From the NCBI GenBank assembly GCA_023228865.1, contig JALOAH010000157.1:1-6183 (forward strand): a stretch of DNA of 6,183 nucleotides, given 5' to 3'. Positions 1 to 4,661 of this stretch are shown here, in pieces. Both the position numbers and the translations under genes were made by a program. The notes below the pieces were generated by a model, which was not told the origin of the DNA, did not search any database, and saw only the letters and a program-made list of their open reading frames with translations. Every line of letters begins with the position of its first letter. Position 1 is the first letter of the stretch. Source of the stretch: Porticoccaceae bacterium. Lineage in GTDB: Bacteria; Pseudomonadota; Gammaproteobacteria; Pseudomonadales; Porticoccaceae.

Positions 1-2
1 GC

Positions 3-239
3 TCGAAAAAGTACGCCAGGCTCAGCGATGACGAAATTTTGGAACTTGCCGTTAAAAAGCTTAACGACAAGGAGCGGCTTTATCTCAGCCGGGAACTCGA
101 CCTTCGCAATCTCAATGACGCTGCGGCAAACGCCAAAAAAGACAAAATAAAAAGGGAGATGCGCTCCAAGCCCTGGTGGAAATATCTGCCCATTCTTTTT
201 GCCCTCGGGTTTCTTGTCAAACGGCTTTTTGGCAATTAA
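3..239 (+). CDS. Unknown small protein with C-terminal membrane helix, 5' end missing
   Basis: The reading frame is open from the left edge (first full codon at 3) to TAA at 237-239, giving 78 visible residues. No in-frame ATG lies near the beginning. A TTG at 39 is possible, but it has no convincing ribosome binding site and the frame is also open before it, so the gene most likely begins outside the window. The visible part is rich in Lys, Asp, Glu and Leu and looks helical (YARLSDDEILELAVKKLND near its start). A basic stretch (KKDKIKREMRSK) then leads into PWWKYLPILFALGFLVKR, a single likely membrane helix, and the protein ends LFGN. The basic residues before the helix suggest a cytoplasmic N-terminal part anchored in the inner membrane by its tail. 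I do not recognise the family. It converges on cysK across the repeat cluster. Confidence 0.55.
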   Translation, partial: SKKYARLSDDEILELAVKKLNDKERLYLSRELDLRNLNDAAANAKKDKIKREMRSKPWWKYLPILFALGFLVKRLFGN

Positions 240-255
240 CCCTTATCTGTCTGGC

Positions 256-319
256 TCCCACGCTCCTGCGTGGAACCCTATGTATTTGTGAGGGTTTCAT
301 TCCAACGCGGAGCGTGGGA
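256..319. repeat. Nested 64-base imperfect palindrome
   Basis: Outer arms TCCCACGCTCC (256-266) and GGAGCGTGGGA (309-319) are perfect 11-base complements. Inside them GCGTGGAA (268-275) faces TTCCAACGC (301-308 region) with one extra base, and AACCCT (274-279) faces AGGGTT (291-296). The left arm can also fold alone, CCACGC-TCCT-GCGTGG (258-273). The motif resembles the dispersed GTTCCCACGCTCC-type repeats that I recall from many gammaproteobacteria. It begins 17 bases after the stop codon of the upstream small gene, so it may also protect or end that transcript, but no T-run follows. Confidence 0.75.
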
Positions 320-338
320 ACGAGGTAACTACGATTTC

Positions 339-366
339 CGTCATTCCCGCGTAGGCGGGAATCCAG
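339..366 (+). repeat. Palindromic repeat copy B (dRS3-like, intact)
   Basis: The core ATTCCCGCGTAGGCGGGAAT (343-362) is a perfect 8-base stem around the loop GTAG and fits the Neisseria dRS3 pattern ATTCCC-N8-GGGAAT exactly. The flanks are CGTC on the left and CCAG on the right, as in the widespread bacterial form of this repeat. These flanks define a plus orientation. No neighbouring transposase is visible, so it would be a non-autonomous element. Confidence 0.8.
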
Positions 367-386
367 CAGTTACAACATCACAAAAT

Positions 387-424
387 CCCTGGATCCCCGC
401 CTGCGCGCACTACTGTCCGGAATA
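387..424 (-). repeat. Damaged repeat copy C joined to a 12-base motif
   Basis: The left half of the repeat in minus orientation (CCCTGGATCCCCGCCTGCGCG, 387-407, allowing a base change) is followed not by the second stem arm but by CACTA and then CTGTCCGGAATA (413-424). The 12-base motif returns in inverted form at 675-686 at the same distance from an ATCCCCGC arm, so 393-424 and 675-706 match over the whole 32 bases at about 26 positions. Confidence 0.5.
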
Positions 425-430
425 TTTCAC

Positions 431-458
431 GCCGTCATTCCTGCGTAGGCAGGAATCC
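431..458 (+). repeat. Palindromic repeat copy D (stem with paired changes)
   Basis: The core is ATTCCTGC-GTAG-GCAGGAAT (437-456), a perfect 8-base stem with the same GTAG loop as copy B. Compared with B, one C-G pair has become T-A, with both sides changed together, so the fold is kept. The 28 bases match the reverse complement of copy E (571-598) except at two positions, and those two positions pair with each other. Confidence 0.8.
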
Positions 459-570
459 TTAATGGCGACCGCTGAACACCAAAGCAAATGTGCGCAGTAG
501 CCTATAAAGTTGTAAATCAACTGGTTTTTCAACAGCATTAGTAGCATAAGACAACACTGAAAACCTTCCT

Positions 571-598
571 GGGTTCCTGCCTACGCAGGAACGACGGC
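571..598 (-). repeat. Palindromic repeat copy E (inverted mate of D)
   Basis: The core is GTTCCTGC-CTAC-GCAGGAAC (573-592), the minus-orientation form with loop GTAG when read on the other strand. It differs from D only at the outermost stem pair (A-T in D, G-C here). A second small hairpin, AACGAC-GGCT-GTCGTT (590-605), overlaps its right edge. D and E face each other about 115 bases apart, as in paired REP-type elements. Confidence 0.8.
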
Positions 599-674
599 TG
601 TCGTTTACGACTTAATGTGCCGAGCACGACTCAAGCTTCTTTATATTTCAGGATTAAGGCAAACAGCCTACATT

Positions 675-710
675 TATTCCGGACAGCAGGGCGCCTGCGC
701 GGGGATGACG
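675..710 (-). repeat. Damaged repeat copy F joined to the inverted 12-base motif
   Basis: TATTCCGGACAG (675-686) is the exact inverse complement of the 12-base motif after copy C. It is followed by CAGGG and then by the right half of the repeat, CGCCTGCGCGGGGATGACG (692-710), ending in the usual GATGACG flank. The first stem arm is missing. C and F thus carry opposite halves of the palindrome attached to the same extra motif at the same spacing. Confidence 0.5.
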
Positions 711-726
711 AGAACTTTTATTCCGA

Positions 727-834
727 TAAAACCCTGTTTTCCATGGATTCCCAGCGTGAGAGGGGATGGCAAGACAGGTTTTTGGGCTAAAACGGGTTTG
801 TGTCCATGGATTCCCGCCTACGCCGGGATGGCAA
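727..834 (-). repeat. Two degenerate repeat copies in direct tandem (G1, G2)
   Basis: Two direct copies, 727-772 and 788-834, share TAAAAC, then TCCATGGATTCCC (740-752 and 803-815), then GGATGGCAA (764-772 and 826-834). The second copy keeps the CCTAC loop region and most of a stem (TCCCG 812-816, CGGGA 824-828). In the first copy the middle is eroded to AGCGTGAGAGG and no longer folds well. Both are in minus orientation, like E and F. The shared flanks beyond the palindrome suggest local duplication rather than two separate insertions. Confidence 0.6.
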
Positions 835-924
835 ACTTCAGTGCCATTCCTTCTAGGAGTCTGTCGGGCTTAGAATGAATCCACTGCGGCGGTGGCAAAT
901 CCAGCACCTGCGTTCAGCAGCCCC

Positions 925-1842
925 CTAGGCGGTAAATAAGTCTTCAATAGACAGATAGCGTTCACCGGTATCGTAGCTGAAGATAAGTACTTTACTGCCT
1001 GCGGGAATTTCGTGGAGCATCTTTTTGACAGCGGCGAGGCTGGCGCCAGAGGAAATGCCGACAAAAATCCCCTCTTCTTTGGCACAGCGCCGAGTCATGT
1101 CGAAGCTGCCCTCTTCGCTGACGGCGATAGTGCCATCGAGTATGTCGGTGTTAAGGATTTCGGGTATAAACCCAGCTCCTATACCTTGAAGGCGATGAAG
1201 GCCTTTTTCGCCACCGCTGATAACCGGGGATTTCTCTGGCTCAACCGCATAAACTTTTACATTGGGGAATTTTTCTTTGAGCGCCTCGGCGCAACCGGTG
1301 ATATGGCCGCCGGTGCCCACACCGGTAATCAGGTAGTCAATGCCATCGGGGAAGTCGGCAAGAATCTCCTGTGCGGTGGTATCTCTGTGGACGTCGGTGT
1401 TGGCCGGATTGGTAAACTGCATAGGCATCCAGCTGTTGGCGTGTTCTTTGAGCAAGTCTTTGGCTTTTTCAATACAGCCGCCCATGCCCAGCTCTTTGGG
1501 AGTGAGTACTAACTCGGCGCCCAGAGCCTTCATGTATTTACGGCGCTCCACCGACATGGATTCGGGCATGGTAAGGATCAACCTATAACCCTTGACGGCG
1601 CAGACCATGGCCAGAGCAATGCCGGTGTTACCGGAGGTGGGTTCGATAATCACGGTGTCTTTGTCGATATGACCCTTTTTCTCGGCATCCTCAATCATGG
1701 AAAGGCCGATACGATCCTTGATGCTGGCGCCGGGATTAAAGCGCTCGGCCTTCATCCACACTTCAATATTGCCAGGAAAGAGCTTATTGATTTTGATGCA
1801 GGGGGTATTGCCGATGGTTTCGAGGATATTGTTGTATTTCAT
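925..1842 (-). CDS. cysK: Cysteine synthase A (O-acetylserine sulfhydrylase), PLP enzyme
   Basis: The enzyme makes L-cysteine from O-acetylserine and sulfide in the cytoplasm, the last step of sulfur assimilation. I start it at ATG 1842 (305 residues, stop TAG), because GGAG at 1851-1854 sits 8 bases upstream and the family N-terminus ([10 protein letters not shown]) follows at once. An ATG at 1896 would add 18 unlike residues and run into the preceding gene. In this numbering the PLP lysine is K42 in NPGASIKDR (36-44). PTSGNTG (68-74) binds substrate and PMQFTNPAN lies at 140-148. [10 protein letters not shown] (174-183) is the phosphate loop, GIGAGFIP is at 220-227, GISSGA (262-267) holds the serine facing the PLP ring, and YDTGERYLS is at 290-298. 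The GTGGH loop and the YDTGERYLS ending fit a CysK subgroup that I recall from several phyla, rather than the E. coli form. The gene follows the DUF2959 gene by 28 bases. CysM-type substrate use cannot be excluded. Confidence 0.93.
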   Translation of the reverse strand: MKYNNILETIGNTPCIKINKLFPGNIEVWMKAERFNPGASIKDRIGLSMIEDAEKKGHIDKDTVIIEPTSGNTGIALAMVCAVKGYRLILTMPESMSVERRKYMKALGAELVLTPKELGMGGCIEKAKDLLKEHANSWMPMQFTNPANTDVHRDTTAQEILADFPDGIDYLITGVGTGGHITGCAEALKEKFPNVKVYAVEPEKSPVISGGEKGLHRLQGIGAGFIPEILNTDILDGTIAVSEEGSFDMTRRCAKEEGIFVGISSGASLAAVKKMLHEIPAGSKVLIFSYDTGERYLSIEDLFTA

Positions 1843-1850
1843 GGGCGGTT

Positions 1851-1854
1851 CTCC
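1851..1854 (-). promoter_or_regulatory. Ribosome binding site that decides the cysK start
   Basis: GGAG on the minus strand ends 8 bases before ATG 1842. It lies in the 28-base gap after the upstream gene and favours this start over ATG 1896. Confidence 0.7.
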
Positions 1855-1870
1855 GTTGGTCGCTATATCG

Positions 1871-2515
1871 CTATTTGAGTTGAGCAATAAACTCATTGGC
1901 CTGGTTGATGGCTTGCTGCATTTGGTTGATCAGCCGGTTAACATCACCGTCGATGGTGCGCAACTCACCTTTTAATGAGGCTATCGCCTGGGCATTAAGA
2001 TTGTGCTTTAAGTAATACACCTGATCTCGAAGACTGTCCAGCACTGGGTAAACAGTTTTTTCCGCTTTCCACATCGCCGCTATCAGCTCGGCGCTGCGGG
2101 CACGGGTATGGCGAAGCTTGGTGGCGCTATCCTGGCGCAAGCTCGGGTTTTTAATGAGTTTGAGCTCTTTGTCCCATTCCGTAAACAGATCTTCAGCAAC
2201 GGTTTCGACGCTGCGAATGTGATCGCCAATGCGCGCCGCTACCTGTTCGCTTTGCTGATATTCGCTGTTGAGTTTGTTGTAGAGCTTTTCAAGATCTCCG
2301 CCATCGAAGCTGACCACCGACCGGTATTGCTCCAGGGCATCACGAAATTGCTCCTGGGCATCTTCCTGAGCCTCGCTGGTTTTTTCGATGCGATCCACCA
2401 AAATATCCCGTTTTTCAACGCCAAATTTCTCCATGGTGGCGTAATAGGCGGGCTGACAGCTGCACAGTATTAACACCAGTAGGCAGGCGGTTCCTAGTTT
2501 TAATGTTGTCATCAT
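1871..2515 (-). CDS. DUF2959 family lipoprotein, function unknown
   Basis: This is a 214-residue protein (213 if the second of two adjacent ATGs, at 2512, is used). GGGGA at 2519-2523 lies 3 bases from the first ATG and 6 from the second, so the second start may be favoured. The N-terminus has a short basic start, a hydrophobic stretch (residues 5-17) and then LCSC with Cys20 as the likely lipidated residue. Gln21 rather than Asp at +2 suggests sorting to the outer membrane. After it come [19 protein letters not shown] (24-42), a long charged helical region with FDGGDLE at 70-76, LFTEWDKEL at 110-118, [17 protein letters not shown] at 125-141 and [20 protein letters not shown] at 166-185. This order and these motifs match what I know of DUF2959 (Pfam PF11172). 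No function is established. The protein looks like an extended periplasmic helical or coiled-coil structure. It sits 115 bases after the acyltransferase gene and just before cysK. I see no convincing promoter of its own. Confidence 0.88.
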   Translation of the reverse strand: MMTTLKLGTACLLVLILCSCQPAYYATMEKFGVEKRDILVDRIEKTSEAQEDAQEQFRDALEQYRSVVSFDGGDLEKLYNKLNSEYQQSEQVAARIGDHIRSVETVAEDLFTEWDKELKLIKNPSLRQDSATKLRHTRARSAELIAAMWKAEKTVYPVLDSLRDQVYYLKHNLNAQAIASLKGELRTIDGDVNRLINQMQQAINQANEFIAQLK

Positions 2516-2630
2516 CGTTCCCCATTATTTGGTTAGGGTTGTTGAAAAATGAACCTATGTCTTTCTACCCATAAAGCTTGCCGCACCCCAGCGACAATGG
2601 TGTCTTGTTTCAGAATGTGGCTGCTCCACG

Positions 2631-3515
2631 CTACTGATAAATTTTCGCCATACCCTTGGGGCGCCGCTTGAAGCGTTTGTACTCCCACTGGTATTGCTCT
2701 GGAGACATGGATACCAGTGTTTCGATGGTTTTATTGAGTTCCGCCACCGAGGTTTCGGGGGCATCGCTGTTTATGGCGGCGCCGGGTTCGATTAAAACGA
2801 TTCTGAACCCGTCGCCAATGCGCTGGGCAAAGCCGAGGAAAACGGCGGCGCCACTGCGCTGCACCAGGTTGTGAATCAATGTCATGGTCAGCGCCGGTAC
2901 GCCAAAAAAGGGCGCGAAAACCCCACTGTTCCAGTCCGGCTCCATATCGGGAAGAACACCGATGATGTCGCCCCGTTTCAAGGTCTTCAGGAGACTGGCA
3001 ACACCGCGGGCATTGGTAGGCACCAGGGTAGCGCCGGTTTTGCTGCGCACATGACGAATCAGTTCGTCGAGGTCGTAGCGGCGCGGCGGCTGATACAGGG
3101 TGGTCAGGGATCCGACGGTGCCCGCCCAGTAGCCGATCATTTCCCAATTGCCAAGATGGGGGCTAACGATGATGACGCCGTTGCCATTGGCCATGGCCTG
3201 CTCCAGCCGCTCACGCCCCTGAACCTCTTTGACCCATTTGAGGCTTGCCGAACCGCGGCGCCACACCACCGGAATTTCGCAAATGGTTCTGCCCCAGTGG
3301 CGCATACTTTTTGCAGCGAGGACGTTTCTGTCTTTGTCGCTGAGGTGGGGAAAACAGGCTTTCAGGTTGGCCACCGCCGTCTTCGTGCTGCGGGTTTTGA
3401 GCAGCCAGGCGCATTGGCCAATGACAACCCCAAGGATTCGCGCCAATCCCAGGGGCAGCCAGGATATGATGGCAAGAACAGCTTTGATGGATGCTTTGAT
3501 GATTTTCTCTTTCAC
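2631..3515 (-). CDS. LpxL/HtrB-family lipid acyltransferase
   Basis: The 294-residue protein belongs to the family that transfers fatty acyl chains from acyl-ACP to lipid A precursors at the inner face of the cytoplasmic membrane (Pfam PF03279). Residues 8-39 form a hydrophobic anchor ([16 protein letters not shown]). The family follows with [10 protein letters not shown] at 47-56, the catalytic HX4E motif HLGNWE (His120, Glu125), then VLPDMEPD at 187-194, GVFAPFFG at 198-205, and near the end [14 protein letters not shown]. The start is GTG at 3515, with AAGGG (3523-3527) 7 bases upstream and no in-frame ATG nearby. The length is close to the family's usual 290-310. It is transcribed away from glyQ. 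The chain length and acceptor cannot be read from the sequence. It could be a lauroyl- or hydroxylauroyl-transferase, or an acyltransferase for another lipid, so I give no symbol. Confidence 0.9.
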   Translation of the reverse strand: MKEKIIKASIKAVLAIISWLPLGLARILGVVIGQCAWLLKTRSTKTAVANLKACFPHLSDKDRNVLAAKSMRHWGRTICEIPVVWRRGSASLKWVKEVQGRERLEQAMANGNGVIIVSPHLGNWEMIGYWAGTVGSLTTLYQPPRRYDLDELIRHVRSKTGATLVPTNARGVASLLKTLKRGDIIGVLPDMEPDWNSGVFAPFFGVPALTMTLIHNLVQRSGAAVFLGFAQRIGDGFRIVLIEPGAAINSDAPETSVAELNKTIETLVSMSPEQYQWEYKRFKRRPKGMAKIYQ

Positions 3516-3522
3516 AGATACG

Positions 3523-3527
3523 CCCTT
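3523..3527 (-). promoter_or_regulatory. Ribosome binding site supporting the GTG start of the acyltransferase
   Basis: AAGGG on the minus strand lies 7 bases before GTG 3515. No alternative ATG occurs in the first codons, so this site fixes the start. Confidence 0.65.
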
Positions 3528-3541
3528 GTGGTGGACAGTGA

Positions 3542-3570
3542 AGGATACCCCATCTCGAATGGCTCGTCAG
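3542..3570 (-). promoter_or_regulatory. Candidate sigma70 promoter of the acyltransferase gene
   Basis: On the minus strand CTGACG (-35, plus positions 3565-3570, 4/6 consensus) is followed after exactly 17 bases by TATCCT (-10, 3542-3547, 4/6). Transcription would begin near 3535 and leave a leader of about 20 bases that includes the ribosome binding site. The boxes are weak, but the spacing and distance to the gene are right. Confidence 0.45.
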
Positions 3571-3637
3571 GGTGCAAACTCTTTTCTCCCACCGCAGATT
3601 TTTTTCGGCGCCACCGCCACTTTCATCGCTCTCGCAC

Positions 3638-3653
3638 AGTCATATCCATGACT
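3638..3653. promoter_or_regulatory. Short dyad over the glyQ -35 box, possible operator
   Basis: AGTCAT (3638-3643) and ATGACT (3648-3653) are perfect inverted copies separated by ATCC. The right arm is the proposed -35 hexamer of the glyQ promoter. A protein bound here would block RNA polymerase, but six-base arms can occur by chance and I cannot match the dyad to a known regulator. Confidence 0.25.
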
Positions 3654-3676
3654 TCCCAGGCCTATGTCAATATAAT
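3648..3676 (+). promoter_or_regulatory. Sigma70 promoter of glyQ-glyS
   Basis: ATGACT (3648-3653, 4/6 with the TGAC core) is followed after 17 bases by a perfect TATAAT (3671-3676). Transcription should begin near 3683, giving a leader of about 25 bases before GTG 3708. Such a short leader leaves no room for a T-box or attenuator. The promoter also argues against starting GlyQ at ATG 3648, which is inside the -35 box. Confidence 0.7.
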
Positions 3677-3696
3677 TGCCGCCTTTATAGAAAAAC

Positions 3697-3702
3697 AGGT
3701 GA
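3697..3702 (+). promoter_or_regulatory. Ribosome binding site that decides the glyQ start
   Basis: AGGTGA is fully complementary to UCACCU at the 3' end of 16S rRNA and lies 5 bases before GTG 3708. It overlaps another in-frame GTG (3699), which has no binding site of its own. Confidence 0.7.
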
Positions 3703-3707
3703 ACGCT

Positions 3708-4661
3708 GTGTCTGAGCATACCCCGGACGTATCCACATTTCAGGGACTGATCCTTGCCCTCCAGCAATTTTGGGCAAGACAGGGTTGTGTCATTCTGCAA
3801 CCTCTGGACATGGAAGTTGGTGCTGGTACCTTCCATCCCGCGACGTTTCTGCGCGCCATTGGCCCTGAAACCTGGAACAGCGCCTATGTCCAGCCCTGTC
3901 GCCGCCCCACTGATGGCCGCTACGGCGAAAACCCTAACCGACTCCAGCACTACTACCAGTTTCAGGTGATTTTGAAACCCTCCCCCGACAATATTCAGGA
4001 ACTGTATCTGGACTCCCTGCGCATGCTCGGCATAGATCCTCTGGTTCACGATATTCGTTTTGTGGAAGACAACTGGGAATCGCCCACCCTGGGCGCCTGG
4101 GGCTTGGGCTGGGAAGTGTGGCTCAATGGTATGGAAGTTACCCAGTTCACCTACTTTCAGCAGGTTGGCGGGCTCGAGTGCTACCCGGTGAGCGGTGAAA
4201 TCACCTACGGCCTTGAACGCATCGCCATGTATCTTCAGGGCGTCGACAGTATTTACGATCTTACCTGGACCCTCGACCCCCTGGGTAACAAGGTGACCTA
4301 TGGCGACGTTTTTCACCAGAACGAAGTGGAGATGTCGACATTCAATTTTGAAGAGGCCAATGTCGATTTCCTTTTCCACAGTTTCGACACCTATGAAGCG
4401 GAAAGCCAGCGCCTGATCGACAAGGGTCTGCCATTGCCCGCCTATGAAATGGTGATGAAAGCCTCCCACGCCTTTAACCTCCTGGATGCCCGCCACGCCA
4501 TTTCGGTCACCGAGCGCCAGCGTTTTATTTTGCGGGTGCGCACCCTGGCGCGCGCCGTCGCCCAGGCTTATTTTGACTCGCGTCTCAAACTGGGCTTCCC
4601 CCTCGCCAGCAAAACCCTGGCGGACGAAGTCATTGCCAAACACAGGGAGCTTTCACAATGA
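3708..4661 (+). CDS. glyQ: Glycyl-tRNA synthetase alpha subunit
   Basis: This catalytic subunit of the bacterial alpha2beta2 glycyl-tRNA synthetase activates glycine with ATP and carries the class II active site. I start it at GTG 3708 (317 residues). AGGTGA precedes it at a good distance, and the resulting N-terminus [18 protein letters not shown] lines up with Pseudomonas GlyQ as I recall it (about 315 residues). The in-frame ATG at 3648 falls in the promoter, although the frame is open far upstream by chance. In order the sequence shows [20 protein letters not shown] (31-50), [20 protein letters not shown] (65-84), [20 protein letters not shown] (117-136), [14 protein letters not shown] (144-157), and motif 3 in GEITYGLER (163-171). 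Near the C-terminus comes [16 protein letters not shown]. Position 64 is Cys in YVQPCRRP, where Ser is more usual. The stop codon overlaps the glyS start as ATGA, typical of translational coupling that keeps the subunits equal. Confidence 0.97.
   Translation: MSEHTPDVSTFQGLILALQQFWARQGCVILQPLDMEVGAGTFHPATFLRAIGPETWNSAYVQPCRRPTDGRYGENPNRLQHYYQFQVILKPSPDNIQELYLDSLRMLGIDPLVHDIRFVEDNWESPTLGAWGLGWEVWLNGMEVTQFTYFQQVGGLECYPVSGEITYGLERIAMYLQGVDSIYDLTWTLDPLGNKVTYGDVFHQNEVEMSTFNFEEANVDFLFHSFDTYEAESQRLIDKGLPLPAYEMVMKASHAFNLLDARHAISVTERQRFILRVRTLARAVAQAYFDSRLKLGFPLASKTLADEVIAKHRELSQ
4644..4649 (+). promoter_or_regulatory. Ribosome binding site of glyS inside the end of glyQ
   Basis: AGGGAG lies 8 bases before ATG 4658, within the last codons of glyQ. 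It allows fresh initiation next to the ATGA overlap. Confidence 0.65.

Larger units (their letters stand above)
240..924. other. Gene-free convergent intergenic region filled with short palindromic repeats
   Basis: These 685 bases lie between the 3' ends of the small membrane protein gene and cysK. I find no credible gene. Short open frames here encode peptides such as RHSRVGGNP and PWIPAYAGM, which are the familiar translation products of this repeat class rather than proteins. The stretch holds one long nested palindrome (256-319) and at least six complete or damaged copies of a 20-base palindrome with flanks in both orientations. About 460-570 and 600-670 show no clear structure. There is no stem followed by a T-run that would mark a standard intrinsic terminator for either converging gene, although the palindromes could fold at the 3' ends of both transcripts. 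Confidence 0.8.

Noticed and set aside
28..150. A 40-residue frame from ATG 28 overlapping the left-edge gene
   Set aside because: It is out of frame with the better-supported protein, has a Ser/Thr-rich shadow composition and ends without any recognisable feature.
270..500. A 76-residue open frame on the plus strand
   Set aside because: It is a translation of the palindromic repeats (RHSRVGGNP), with no ribosome binding site and no family likeness.
340..834. A possible CRISPR array or integron attC sites, because of repeated palindromes
   Set aside because: Spacing is irregular (tens to over 100 bases), orientation alternates, unit lengths differ, and no cas or integrase gene is visible. 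REP/dRS3-like dispersed repeats explain it better.
615..878. An 87-residue open frame on the plus strand
   Set aside because: It contains PWIPAYAGM, the usual false peptide from this repeat class. It runs through damaged repeat copies and has no binding site.
881..895. CCAC-N7-GTGG as a terminator for cysK
   Set aside because: The stem is only four bases and no T-run follows on the minus strand.
1012..1512. A 166-residue open frame antisense to cysK
   Set aside because: It mirrors conserved CysK codons and has no independent support.
2516..2630. A promoter for the DUF2959-cysK pair
   Set aside because: The best pairing (TTGTCG with TTTATG at 16 bases on the minus strand) matches the -10 consensus at only three positions, too weak to report. 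Read-through from the acyltransferase gene remains possible.
2871..3707. The long upstream extension of the glyQ frame, which would make a protein of nearly 600 residues
   Set aside because: It is antisense to the well-supported acyltransferase gene, has no family motifs, and the glyQ promoter and binding site lie downstream of it.
3567..4643. A 358-residue open frame antisense to glyQ
   Set aside because: glyQ is beyond doubt on the other strand. The antisense translation is low in recognisable structure and reflects codon bias only.
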